41,400 bases of DNA, taken from Rhodobacteraceae bacterium Alg231-04 (GTDB lineage Bacteria > Pseudomonadota > Alphaproteobacteria > Rhodobacterales > Rhodobacteraceae). Position numbers and translations under genes: made by a program. Below, in pieces: positions 7,179 to 15,527 of the stretch; the stretch's first letter is position 1, and each line of letters starts with the position of its first letter. Location: NCBI GenBank assembly GCA_900143635.1, contig FREY01000018.1:10890-52289 (forward strand), given 5' to 3'. The notes beneath the pieces were generated by a model. The model was given only the letters and a program-made list of their open reading frames with translations, did no database searches and was not told the origin of the DNA.

Positions 7179-9205
7179 TTCAACGGCCACGGCAGATCAA
7201 CCGCTCCCTGCAAAAGTCCCGGAGGGAAGTCCCGGTTCAAGGCCCCAGCCATCAGGCACATGAACAGGATGCCCGCCACCGTCAGCAGCAGTGTTTTTCC
7301 CCAACCCGCATTGGCGCGAACCCGGAAGAACGTGATCAGAAATCCAGCCAGCGCCAGAATGAAGCCAACAAACCAGGTGGCTGTGATCAGCCCGGCGAAC
7401 CAGGCCAGCGTTGACCACAATCCGTAGGGCGCATCCGCGTCTTCACCTGCAATTTCCTTATCGGCAAAGATCACATCCCCTTCTGGCCGGCGCATCATCT
7501 GAACCAGCAGGATCAGGCAGCAGACCAATGAGAACCCGCCAACAACAAGCGGAATGATCTTGTCCGTCATGTTGTAGTCCGGGATCATGTTGGCGTTGAT
7601 CAGTGCGAACGTCAGGTAGCCTGCAATCACCAGCAGAAACACCAGCGGCGCACGCTTTGATCCGGACTGTACCTCACCTTCGGCCATGATCGTTTTCGCC
7701 TGACGGATACCCAGCACCACGGAAACAACCGTGATGACGATCAGGACGATGACAATCGGGCTGAAGACGTAGTCGATCCCCTCCTCAAAGCTCTTGCGAA
7801 AACGGAAGGACGCGATCTGAAACGCCTGATTGGTGAACTTCTCAACCGGGTTGGACAGAACAAAGCCGATCAGGAAGGCCGGGCGCGACCAGTCAAACCG
7901 GCGCAGAAAGATGCCGATCAGACCGATGGAGAACAGCGCCAGAAGGTCTTCGAAATTCTGGCCCGACTGAAAGGCTGCAAAACTGATCAGCATGAACAGG
8001 AACGGCGCCAGATAGGTGAAGCGGATCGTGGTCAGCTTCGCGATACCGCCCGAGGCGGCGATGCACAAAACCGTACCAACCACATTGGCCAGCGCCAGCA
8101 GCCAAACGATGGAGTAGGTGATGTCCAGATTGTTCTTGAGCATACCGGGGCCGACTTCGATGTCGCCTGATCCCAGCAATGCAACCGCACCAATGAAAAT
8201 CGCCATGGAGCCGGAGCCGGGAATGCCGAACAGCAGTGTCGGCACCAGCCCGCCGCCTTCTTTGGCGTTGTTCGAGCTTTCGGGCCCGATCACTCCGCGT
8301 ACTTCGCCCTTGCCGAACTGCGATTTGTCTTTGGTTGTCTGGACCGCGTGCCCATAGGCGATCCAATCCACAACCGAGCCGCCGAGACCGGGAATAATCC
8401 CCACAACAACGCCGATGATGGAACAACGCACCGACAGCCATTTGTTGGCCATCCAATCGCGGATCCCATCCATCCAGCCACCACCCAGGCTTGCGCCCTT
8501 GGCGATCGAACGGTCCTGACGCAGCAGCGACACGATTTCGGGTATGGCAAAAACACCCAGACCAACGATGACAAGCTTCAGCCCGTCGGTCAGATAGGGG
8601 ATGTCGTAGGTCGCCATGCGCAGCGATCCACCGGCATCTGCCTCGCCGATTGTGCCGATCATCAGGCCCAAACCAGCCGCTGCCATCCCTTTCAGCGGAA
8701 TGCGGCCCGCCAGAATGGCCACCATCGACAGGCCGAGGATAGTAATCATCAGCATCTCGGGCAGGCCAAAGGCCAGAACCACCGGCCGAGCGATCAGAAT
8801 GAAAACGGTTAGAAAGCTTGCACCGACCAAGCCCCCAAATAGGGAGGAGGCAAAGGCCGCCGACAAGGCCCGTGCCGCTTCGCCCTTCTTAGCCATCGGA
8901 AACCCGTCCAGCACGGTCGCCTGCGAGGCGGAACTGCCGGGAATGCCCATCAGAACCGAAGCAAATGTATCAGAGGTCGGCACCACGGCCACCATGCCGA
9001 TCATCAGCGCCAGCCCCAGTATCGGATCCATGCCAAACATGAAGGGCAGCAAAAGAGAGAGGCCCGCGATGCCGCCCAGGCCGGGAAATACGCCAACGGC
9101 CAGCCCCATGACAACGCCGAGCACAAGGTAGCCCAGAACAGCAGGCTGCAAGATCAGGGCCCACGCTTCACCAAGCGCAGGAAGTGCGGTCGCGAAAATC
9201 TCCAT
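7175..9205 (-). CDS. tctA: TctA-TctB fused membrane subunit of tripartite tricarboxylate transporter
   Basis: A 676-residue membrane protein. Residues ~1-500 are TctA, the large permease, with the signatures GVFPGLGGIAGLSLLLPF and MGIPGSSASQATVLDGFP plus a second half-repeat, GIIPGLGGSVVDW. TctA alone is about 500 residues. The extra C-terminal ~160 residues (from KRAPLVFLLVIAGYLTFAL) add four or five helices in the pattern of TctB, the small subunit, and no separate tctB gene exists in the operon. So the large and small subunits appear fused. The transporter uses the cation gradient together with periplasmic TctC. It follows tctC and precedes prpF. Confidence 0.88.
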   Translation of the reverse strand: MEIFATALPALGEAWALILQPAVLGYLVLGVVMGLAVGVFPGLGGIAGLSLLLPFMFGMDPILGLALMIGMVAVVPTSDTFASVLMGIPGSSASQATVLDGFPMAKKGEAARALSAAFASSLFGGLVGASFLTVFILIARPVVLAFGLPEMLMITILGLSMVAILAGRIPLKGMAAAGLGLMIGTIGEADAGGSLRMATYDIPYLTDGLKLVIVGLGVFAIPEIVSLLRQDRSIAKGASLGGGWMDGIRDWMANKWLSVRCSIIGVVVGIIPGLGGSVVDWIAYGHAVQTTKDKSQFGKGEVRGVIGPESSNNAKEGGGLVPTLLFGIPGSGSMAIFIGAVALLGSGDIEVGPGMLKNNLDITYSIVWLLALANVVGTVLCIAASGGIAKLTTIRFTYLAPFLFMLISFAAFQSGQNFEDLLALFSIGLIGIFLRRFDWSRPAFLIGFVLSNPVEKFTNQAFQIASFRFRKSFEEGIDYVFSPIVIVLIVITVVSVVLGIRQAKTIMAEGEVQSGSKRAPLVFLLVIAGYLTFALINANMIPDYNMTDKIIPLVVGGFSLVCCLILLVQMMRRPEGDVIFADKEIAGEDADAPYGLWSTLAWFAGLITATWFVGFILALAGFLITFFRVRANAGWGKTLLLTVAGILFMCLMAGALNRDFPPGLLQGAVDLPWPLK

Positions 9206-9243
9206 TGGAGTCGCTTTCTATTGTATGAATTGTGCAGTGATTG

Positions 9244-9279
9244 GGTGGAATGCTGCGGCCTCGGCCACCGCATTCCACC
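9244..9279 (-). promoter_or_regulatory. hairpin between tctC and tctA
   Basis: Perfect 10-base arms GGTGGAATGC (9244-9253) and GCATTCCACC (9270-9279) enclose a GC-rich 16-base loop. On the minus strand no T-run follows, so it is not a standard intrinsic terminator. It may stabilise the tctC mRNA end, so that binding protein is made in excess over the permease. Confidence 0.6.
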
Positions 9280-9293
9280 TCTGACGCCAGGTT

Positions 9294-10382
9294 TTACTTC
9301 AGCGCTACGCCATAGGCTTCTTGCAGCCAGTCTTTGACATTGGCCTTGGCTTCTTCCGGCACGCTTGTCGCGGTGCTCAGGGCCGCCTTGGCGTCCTCAC
9401 CAGTGAAGACACCGTATTTGCCCACCCGGCTTGCGGAAATATCGGCGAAATCGGCCCGGTTCTTTACCGCGTCAAATGCAGTAGTGTAGGTGTCGATCAC
9501 ATCTTGCGGTGTACCCGCTGGCAGGAAGGCAAGTTTTTGCACAGGGAAACCTGCCACAAAGAAGGCCTTCCACGCATCCCAGGCGGGACCAGAGGTTTCG
9601 CACCCATCGGTAGCTTCACATACCTCTTTGAACGTTGCCATTTCGGGGAAGGTCGGATCGCGCACGATATCACCGCTCGCATCCAGCGCACCCCATGTCA
9701 TCATCGGAACCGCAGCACCAGAGGTCACCAGATCCGCCGAACCTTTGAGGTAGCCGGAGGATGTCTGGTAGTCGATGGTCGCTTCGCCGCGTTCAAACAT
9801 CAGGCGCCCGTCTCCACGGCCTTTAATGCCAAAAACCGGCTCTACATTCATACCCAGCATCTGCCAAGCCAGCAGCGGCACCAGATCCAGACGCGTTGCG
9901 CCCTGTGAACCGTAGATGAAATTCACGCCCGTCAGACCATTTGCCGAACCATCGAATTTGGCGCCATCCTCGGCGTTCAGATAGGCAACTCCTCCAGTTC
10001 CGGAGGCCATGACCGGTGTCCAATCGGTATATTCATAGCGCACGCGCGGATCGCCCAGCAGATAGGGGAACTGGGTAGACCCTGAGGTGCCAAACAAGAG
10101 TGTGCCGTCGTTGTGTTTCTGCTCCTGGAACCAGTTTGCGCCTTTGGTCGATCCTGCGCCGGGCATGAACTTTACCACGACCGTTGGGTTGCCGGGCAGC
10201 TCTTCCGACAAGAGCGGTGCAAAGAAATTGGCCCATTTGGCTGAACCACCGGTTTCAGAGAACGGGATCACCCATTCGATAGTCTTGCCCGAAAAATCGA
10301 CCTCGGCAGCAGCCGGAGCGGCGATGCCGACAGCGGCAATCAGGCCAACAACGGCACGGCGGGTGAAATTGGAAACGGTCAT
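9294..10382 (-). CDS. tctC: TctC-like periplasmic tricarboxylate-binding protein
   Basis: A 362-residue extracytoplasmic binding protein of the tripartite tricarboxylate transporter (Bug) family. The signal peptide runs over residues 1-26 (NFTRRAVVGLIAAVGIAAPA, cleavage after AAA) and contains a twin-arginine-like TRR. The mature part has GAGSTKGANWF and the C-terminal family layout. It would capture citrate-like acids (tricarballylate, aconitate or citrate) and deliver them to the TctAB fusion. GGGAGG lies 7 bases before the ATG. The gene is first in its operon and divergent from tctDE. The exact ligand is not visible. Confidence 0.85.
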   Translation of the reverse strand: MTVSNFTRRAVVGLIAAVGIAAPAAAEVDFSGKTIEWVIPFSETGGSAKWANFFAPLLSEELPGNPTVVVKFMPGAGSTKGANWFQEQKHNDGTLLFGTSGSTQFPYLLGDPRVRYEYTDWTPVMASGTGGVAYLNAEDGAKFDGSANGLTGVNFIYGSQGATRLDLVPLLAWQMLGMNVEPVFGIKGRGDGRLMFERGEATIDYQTSSGYLKGSADLVTSGAAVPMMTWGALDASGDIVRDPTFPEMATFKEVCEATDGCETSGPAWDAWKAFFVAGFPVQKLAFLPAGTPQDVIDTYTTAFDAVKNRADFADISASRVGKYGVFTGEDAKAALSTATSVPEEAKANVKDWLQEAYGVALK

Positions 10383-10520
10383 GGTGTCCTCCCTAACGAC
10401 CAGAAAACCATGGCGACCTCCTCTTAGTCACCATGAAAATCAATAATTTGGGGGATTGATTCCCCCTCTGATCTCTTGATCATGGGAAGCCAACCTTGCG
10501 TGAAGCTTGCAGGAGCCAAG
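10383..10520. promoter_or_regulatory. divergent tctC / tctD control region
   Basis: The 138-base gap holds both promoters and a dyad GGGGGA-ttgat-TCCCCC (10450-10466). TctD-type response regulators activate tct transport genes, so binding here is expected. Whether this dyad is the site is unproven. Confidence 0.4.
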
Positions 10521-11189
10521 ATGCGGATCGCCATTATTGAAGACAACGAGACCCTCGCAAAGGCAATTGCCTATCGCCTGCGCGACCGTGGCCATTCGGC
10601 GGACGTTCTTTTTGACGGCGATGAAGCCGACCTCTTTCTGGCTCAGGACGGTGCCGATTTGGTTGTGCTGGATATCAATCTTCCGGGGAAGTCTGGTCTG
10701 GATGTTCTGCGGGCCATGCGGCTGCGCGACGATGGCACTCCGGTCATCCTGCTCACTGCGCGCAGTGAACTGCGTGACCGTGTCATCGGATTGGACATGG
10801 GGGCCGATGATTACCTTGTCAAACCCTTTGAGATGGACGAGCTGGAAGCACGGATCCGGGCACTGTCCCGGCGCAAGAACCTGGATTATGGCACTCGAGA
10901 GGCCATCGGCGGTCTGGAATTTGACCGCGCGTCGCGCCAGATCAGCGCAGACGGAGTGGCACTGGATATCCCACGTCGCGAGCTGGCCGTTCTGGAATGC
11001 CTGCTGGAACGGCGCGGCAGGATCGTTTCCAAGACACAGCTGACGGATCACGTTTATGGAATTGGCGCAGATGTTGATGACACCGCCATTGAACCACATG
11101 TGTCGCGACTGCGAAAACGGCTTTCACGGCACGGGATCTCCATCAAAACCGCCCGTGGGCTCGGCTATATGCTCGAGGTGCTGTCCTGA
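10521..11189 (+). CDS. tctD: TctD-like OmpR-family response regulator
   Basis: A 222-residue response regulator. The receiver domain has the acidic pocket (IIEDNE), phospho-acceptor Asp at about residue 51 (VLDINLPGKSGLDVLRAM) and Lys ~100 (DDYLVKPFEMDELEARI). The C-terminal OmpR/PhoB winged helix ends in HVSRLRKRL and TARGLGYML. It should activate the divergent tctC operon in response to extracellular tricarboxylates sensed by TctE. The start at 10521 follows AGGAG at good spacing; upstream ATGs lack this. The stop overlaps the kinase start (TGATG). Confidence 0.88.
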   Translation: MRIAIIEDNETLAKAIAYRLRDRGHSADVLFDGDEADLFLAQDGADLVVLDINLPGKSGLDVLRAMRLRDDGTPVILLTARSELRDRVIGLDMGADDYLVKPFEMDELEARIRALSRRKNLDYGTREAIGGLEFDRASRQISADGVALDIPRRELAVLECLLERRGRIVSKTQLTDHVYGIGADVDDTAIEPHVSRLRKRLSRHGISIKTARGLGYMLEVLS

Positions 11190-12553
11190 TGCGCCGTGCG
11201 TCACTTCGGCTCAGGCTGTTTGGACTCATTCTGTCTCCGCTGATCCTGATGGCAATTCTGCTGGGCTACTGGCGCTATAACGTGGCGCAGCAGACCGCAA
11301 ACGAGCTTTTTGATCGTGGGCTATTATCTGCAGCCCTGGCCATTTCCCGCGATGTTCTTGTGTCGAGCGGTGATGCGATCCTGCCCTCAACCCGGGATCT
11401 GATCCGCGACGCGTCGGGCGGAGAAGTCTTCTACCACGCTACAGGTCCTGGCGGCATCTACGTGACCGGCTATGCCTACCCGCCGGTTCGAACCGGACCG
11501 GCCGAGGCATCGACCTACACCCCGCATTATTTTGAAGCCCAATATCGCGGCGAGGCAGTGCGTGTTTTGCAGATCACGGAACGGGTCACCGTCGAAACAC
11601 TGACAGGTGATGCGACAGTCACAGTCTGGCAGCGCCTCGCCGGGCGAGAGGCGTTTGCGGCGCTGCTGGCCAAACGGGCGGCGGCCCTTATCTGCGGGCT
11701 TTTGTCGACACTGGCATTGGTCGTCTGGTTTGGCGTGAACCTTGGGCTACGGCCGCTGACTGACTTGCAACAGGCCATTGCCGTACGATCCCCGGATGAT
11801 CTGAGCCGTATCAAGCGCGCGGTTCCCAAAGAAACCAAAGGCATTGTAAGCACATTGAACCGGCTTTTTGGGCAGGTCGAGAAAAGCATAAACGCCCACC
11901 AGACTTTCATATCTGACGCCGCACACCAGCTGCGCAACCCGGCAGCGGCTGTTCAGTCCATGGCCGAAGCGGTCAAGGACGCCCCAAGTCCCGCAGACCG
12001 CGAGGAACGCATTGCCGAACTGGTGGCTGCCGCGCGCAGCTCAGCGCGGGTTGCCGATCAGCTGTTGTCGCTGGACCGGTTGAAGCAGCCAGCAATATCA
12101 GCCGCGTTTGATGATATCGACCTGCACAAGCTGGTTCAGGACACCTGCGCGGATATGGCCCCGCAGGTACTGTCGCGCGGCATCGGTTTCGAACTGATAA
12201 CGCCAGACCACAGCGTTCTCATTCGAGGGCATGCGGTCTTCCTGTCCGAAGCTCTCAAAAACCTGATCGACAACGCCCAGAAACACGGTGGTAGCAACCT
12301 GTCCAAGATTACCATCCTCCTCTCCATTCAGGGCAAGTCAGCCTGCATCACCGTTGCAGATGACGGCACAGGTCTCACTCCGGATCAAAGCACCGCCGCA
12401 TTTGGCCGATTTTCGCAGATCGAACCCTCCGAGGGCAGCGGTTTGGGCTTGGCCATTGTGCTCTCGGTTGCGGAACGCCACGGCGGCACCCTTTCCATTG
12501 ACCCGGTCAAAAGGGGGGCCAGCTTGACCTTATCGCTGCCGCTGTCCGCTTAA
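11189..12553 (+). CDS. tctE: TctE-like sensor histidine kinase
   Basis: A 454-residue membrane sensor kinase. There is a membrane helix near residues 8-28 and a periplasmic TctE-type sensor domain to about 150. A second helix (LICGLLSTLALVVWFGV) leads into a HAMP-like linker. The phospho-accepting His is at ~246 in SDAAHQLRNPAAAV. The ATPase domain shows N-box LIDNAQKHG, G1 ADDGTGL and G2 GSGLGLAIV. All catalytic motifs are intact. It forms a one-base overlapping pair with tctD and should sense citrate-like acids outside the membrane. Confidence 0.88.
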   Translation: MRRASLRLRLFGLILSPLILMAILLGYWRYNVAQQTANELFDRGLLSAALAISRDVLVSSGDAILPSTRDLIRDASGGEVFYHATGPGGIYVTGYAYPPVRTGPAEASTYTPHYFEAQYRGEAVRVLQITERVTVETLTGDATVTVWQRLAGREAFAALLAKRAAALICGLLSTLALVVWFGVNLGLRPLTDLQQAIAVRSPDDLSRIKRAVPKETKGIVSTLNRLFGQVEKSINAHQTFISDAAHQLRNPAAAVQSMAEAVKDAPSPADREERIAELVAAARSSARVADQLLSLDRLKQPAISAAFDDIDLHKLVQDTCADMAPQVLSRGIGFELITPDHSVLIRGHAVFLSEALKNLIDNAQKHGGSNLSKITILLSIQGKSACITVADDGTGLTPDQSTAAFGRFSQIEPSEGSGLGLAIVLSVAERHGGTLSIDPVKRGASLTLSLPLSA

Positions 12554-12732
12554 GGGGCTGAGGTTGCGATCAATTCAGCCTGCGGCGTCCTTCATCTATC
12601 CTGCACACATGGATCACCGGGCCACTGCCCGCTGATTACCAGTTCGCGCATGATAGAATTCACACGCCAGTACGGCCGGTATGGCTACCGCCGGGTTGCT
12701 GCCTTGCTAAGGGACGCTGGCTGGCCCCCTCT

Positions 12733-12760
12733 CGGCAGATTGCTACGCAATCGCCTGCCG
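12733..12760. repeat. REP-like palindrome inside IS3 remnant
   Basis: CGGCAGATTGC (12733-12743) and GCAATC-gcc-TGCCG (12747-12760) pair as 11-base arms with a 3-base bulge and loop TAC. It sits where about 30 codons of orfB are expected but are missing, at the frameshift. Size and shape resemble repetitive extragenic palindromes. Only one copy is visible here. Confidence 0.55.
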
Positions 12761-13010
12761 GGCAATGGGTGAATGATGGATCATGCGTTCGGCTTCGTCC
12801 CGAATATTGCAATCATGTCTGGTCGTATGATTTCGTGCATCACCGTACTGACGATGGCAGGGCTTTCAGGACATTGAATATTCTGGACGAACACAGCCGG
12901 GAATGTCTTGCGATCCGGGTGAAGCGGAAGCTGAACTCTACAGAGGTCATCGACGCGCTGACCGACCTGTTTATCCTGCGTGGCGTGCCTGTTTACATTC
13001 GGTCAGAGTT

Positions 13011-13047
13011 GCCCATTGAAGGCGCCATTGGTTCAAGCCCAATGGGC
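13011..13047. repeat. palindromic 39-base in-frame insertion
   Basis: Arms GCCCATTG (13011-13018) and CAATGGGC (13040-13047) flank GGCGCC and ATTGG. The insertion lies exactly in the codons for the second catalytic Asp of the transposase and keeps the frame. One explanation is a small palindromic mobile unit. Another is a templated local duplication, because the arm is nearly complementary to the wild-type CAATGGCC expected there. Confidence 0.6.
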
Positions 13048-13402
13048 GACGGCCCAGAGTTTATCGCTGAGGCTGTCAGAGATTGGATCAAAGCTGTCGG
13101 GGCAAAGACCGCATACATCGAGCCAGGATCGCCGTGGGAGAACGGGTTTTGCGAGAGCTTCAACGGGAGGATGCGCGACGAACTGCTGAACGGGGAGGTT
13201 TTCTACTCCCTGCGAGAGGCCCAGATCATCATCGAAGGCTGGAGTAAACACTACAACACCAAGCGACCACACAGCGCCCTGGGCTACCGCCCACCTGCGC
13301 CCGAGGCCATCATCCCGATGGACCAGAGGCCAACTATGCACTAACTTTCAAACTGGACCACTCAAGTGGGGTTGATCAACACTGTGGATGCACTTCATGC
13401 GT

Positions 13403-14236
13403 TTATAGCGCTTTTCGAAACTTCAGGGCCATCTGTTCTGCGGTGGTAGCATCAAAGCGCGGCCCGGCAATTAGGGAAAAGGTCAGCTGCAGAGACGTGT
13501 GGGCTTCGCTCGATGGAGCACGCTGGAATTCACCTGCGATAGAGACTGGCAACAAGGCCCTGCAAAACCCGGCCTCAACCGCGTCCCGAAGCGATGCAAC
13601 TGTCGCTGCTTCAAGAACAAGATCATGGGCGGGTACGTCTTCGTTTAGGTCGTGTAGGGCCCGGTCGCGCAGGACACAATTGGTGCTCAACACGCCGACA
13701 CGCGGGGTCCCGTCCGTGTTTGCCGCAGATCCGAACCAAGTGATTTCTTCGGTCCAAAGATCGTGTCCCTCTTCGGTGCCCGGCTCGCGGGCGACTATCG
13801 CCATGTCCAGAACGCCTGAGGCCACGCGCGGACGCAGCGTGCGGCTGGGATCGAGTACGATATTTGGTGACACTCTGGGAAACTCGCGCTGAAAAATCGG
13901 CAAAAGCTTGCGCAGCAGGGTCGGCGCATAGTCCGTCGGTGCCCCGAACTTCAATGGCCCCGACAGATCATCCTGACGCAGTTCGCCAAGCAGTTCGTAG
14001 TTGATCGACATCAGGCGCTGGCCCTTTTCCCGGAGGATTTCTCCGGCTGAGGTAAGGGATATGCCCTGATTGCTGCGCTCCAGCACCCGTTTGCCGAGCA
14101 GCTCTTCCAGTCGTTTGATCTGCTGACTGATGGCGGCAGGTGTTTTGTTCAATTGCATGGCAGCCGGCTTGAGCCCGCCTGCGTCTAACACAGTGAGGAA
14201 CGTCTTGATGAGTTCGAGGTCGATCGCTGGAGGCAT
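13403..14236 (-). CDS. LysR-family transcriptional regulator
   Basis: A 277-residue LysR protein. The helix-turn-helix is in residues 6-64 (TFLTVLDAGGLKPAAMQLNK, then AISQQIKRLEELLGKRVLER). The effector domain starts near residue 92 (GPLKFGAPTDYAPTLLRKLL). It is slightly shorter than typical (290-310). It is divergent from the DddP-like/GMC/cupin genes with a 97-base gap, so it most likely controls them. The ATG at 14236 lacks a clear Shine-Dalgarno site. The ligand is unknown. The IS3 right end lies 24 bases beyond its stop. Confidence 0.85.
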   Translation of the reverse strand: MPPAIDLELIKTFLTVLDAGGLKPAAMQLNKTPAAISQQIKRLEELLGKRVLERSNQGISLTSAGEILREKGQRLMSINYELLGELRQDDLSGPLKFGAPTDYAPTLLRKLLPIFQREFPRVSPNIVLDPSRTLRPRVASGVLDMAIVAREPGTEEGHDLWTEEITWFGSAANTDGTPRVGVLSTNCVLRDRALHDLNEDVPAHDLVLEAATVASLRDAVEAGFCRALLPVSIAGEFQRAPSSEAHTSLQLTFSLIAGPRFDATTAEQMALKFRKAL

Positions 14237-14249
14237 TATTAAATTCCCC

Positions 14250-14263
14250 TAACTCAGTAGTTA
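14250..14263. promoter_or_regulatory. candidate LysR operator
   Basis: The perfect dyad TAACT-CAGT-AGTTA lies 13 bases upstream of the lysR start and 70 bases upstream of the DddP-like start. It has the A/T-rich inverted-repeat form typical of LysR sites (T-N12-A). It is the only strong dyad in the gap. Confidence 0.5.
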
Positions 14264-14333
14264 ATATTGTTTCGTTTGATTTAATGACCTGCATTCCACA
14301 AAATGTGCAGGTCTCCAAGGAAAAAGGTGCGCC

Positions 14334-15527
14334 ATGCTGGATCTTCCCCATATCATCGATGAGATGCGTGTGCGTGCATATCGTCTGAACCGGACGCGCG
14401 AACTTTTGGTACAGTTCAAGATGGACGCCGTGGTGCTGTTTGATCCGCTGAACCTGCGATACGCTACAGGCTGCCGGAACATGCAGGTTTGGACCTCGCA
14501 TCACCTGGCCCGATATGTCTTTGTGCCAGTCGAAGGGTCTGTGGTTCTGTTTGACTATGGCGGTGCCAAGCACCTGTCAGATGATCTCGAAACCATTGAT
14601 GAGACACGGCCTGCCAAGAGCTGGGATTACTTTGGTTCCGGCAATCGTGCTGAGGAACATGCCAACAAATGGGCGGATGAGATCGTCGACTTGTTGAATA
14701 AGACCTGCGGGCGTGGCGCAACGTTGGGACTCGATCGCGCGGATCTGCTGCCGATGCTGGCGTTGCAGCACCGCGGTATCAAAATGAAGGATGCCAAAGG
14801 CCCGATGGAGATGGCCCGGTCCATCAAATCCATGGATGAAGTGGCGATCATCAAGAACTCTATGGCTGTTTGCACTGATGCGATTTCCTATATGCGTCAG
14901 TTCGCTGAACCGGGCGTGACCGAGAATTTCTTGCTCGCGAAGATGAACGAATACAATATGCGCCACGGCGGTGAGTATCAGGAAACGCGCCTGCTGGCCT
15001 CGGGCCACCAAACCAACCCGTGGTTCACGGAAACCTCCGATAAAAAGATCGAGAACGGCGAAATGCTGGTGTTTGACAGCGATCTGATCGGGCCGGACGG
15101 AGTGTTCGCTGACCAGACTCGCGCCTTTGTCATTGGCGACCGCAAACCAACCGACGAACAGCGTGTTCTTTATTCTCACGCATATGAGCAGATGGAGCAC
15201 AATATGGCCCTGCTGCGTCCAGGCATGACCTTTGAAGAGTTCGGCGAGTTGAGTTGGAAGATGCACGACATCTATGTGCCCAACCGCTATGCAGAGATGA
15301 TTCATGGTATCGGCTTTGGGGTAGAATACCCGGTGATCTACTATCCCGAAGATCATGAGACCTGGCAGTATTCTGGCACTTTCATGGAGGGTATGTGTGT
15401 CTGTGTTGAAAGCTACATTGGTCCGGTCGGTGGAGACGAGGGCGTCAAGCTGGAACAGCCGGTTCTGATCACCAAGGATGGTCCGGTGCCATTGACCGAT
15501 TGCCCATTTGAGGAAGACTACCTGTAA
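14334..15527 (+). CDS. DddP-family M24 metalloprotein with altered catalytic residue
   Basis: A 397-residue protein of the M24B (creatinase/prolidase-fold) family, closest by motif to the DMSP lyase DddP: FDPLNLRYATGCRNMQVW, ETRLLASGHQTNPWF and FDSDLIGPDG. Candidate metal ligands D248, D250, D260, H324, E359 and E374 have exactly the spacing of the DddP ligands as I recall them (295, 297, 307, 371, 406, 421). Tyr319 matches DddP Tyr366. The position of DddP Asp377, the proposed base, is Val330 (HGIGFGVEYP). The metal centre is therefore kept, but classical DMSP cleavage is doubtful. It may be a hydrolase or lyase for another small zwitterion. Its stop overlaps the next start (TAATG). Confidence 0.82.
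   Translation: MLDLPHIIDEMRVRAYRLNRTRELLVQFKMDAVVLFDPLNLRYATGCRNMQVWTSHHLARYVFVPVEGSVVLFDYGGAKHLSDDLETIDETRPAKSWDYFGSGNRAEEHANKWADEIVDLLNKTCGRGATLGLDRADLLPMLALQHRGIKMKDAKGPMEMARSIKSMDEVAIIKNSMAVCTDAISYMRQFAEPGVTENFLLAKMNEYNMRHGGEYQETRLLASGHQTNPWFTETSDKKIENGEMLVFDSDLIGPDGVFADQTRAFVIGDRKPTDEQRVLYSHAYEQMEHNMALLRPGMTFEEFGELSWKMHDIYVPNRYAEMIHGIGFGVEYPVIYYPEDHETWQYSGTFMEGMCVCVESYIGPVGGDEGVKLEQPVLITKDGPVPLTDCPFEEDYL

Larger units (their letters stand above)
12652..13344 (+). pseudogene. IS3 transposase OrfB remnant, frameshifted and interrupted
   Basis: The start of homology ([20 protein letters not shown]) is in one frame. After a deletion containing a palindrome, the rest continues in another frame from 12769. 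The DDE core is recognisable: first Asp in [11 protein letters not shown], Glu in [16 protein letters not shown], and the tail [19 protein letters not shown]. The second catalytic motif, normally SDNGPEF, is interrupted by an in-frame 39-base insertion, so Asp-Asn is replaced by 15 residues. Loss of this motif, the frameshift and the missing N-terminus make it inactive. Confidence 0.88.
12650..13378 (+). mobile_element. IS3-family element, decayed right part
   Basis: Only the right two-thirds of an IS3 element remain: part of orfB and the right terminal repeat (minus strand TGATCAACCCCACTTGAG, then TGGTCC, 13355-13378). orfA and the left end are gone. The group matches the copies at 1-437 and 26897-27068. 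It separates the tricarboxylate island from the DddP-like module. Confidence 0.85.

Noticed and set aside
10440-11099. 219-residue open frame antisense to tctD
   Set aside because: It is a shadow of the response-regulator gene, has no family motif or ribosome site, and the opposite strand has all receiver and OmpR motifs.
1-13378. Composite transposon carrying the tricarboxylate genes
   Set aside because: The flanking IS3 pieces belong to one group, but the right one is badly decayed and no target duplication could be compared, so only an IS-flanked island is claimed.
14334-15527. Straightforward DMSP lyase DddP
   Set aside because: The motif match is good, but the catalytic Asp position is Val330, so lyase function is not claimed.
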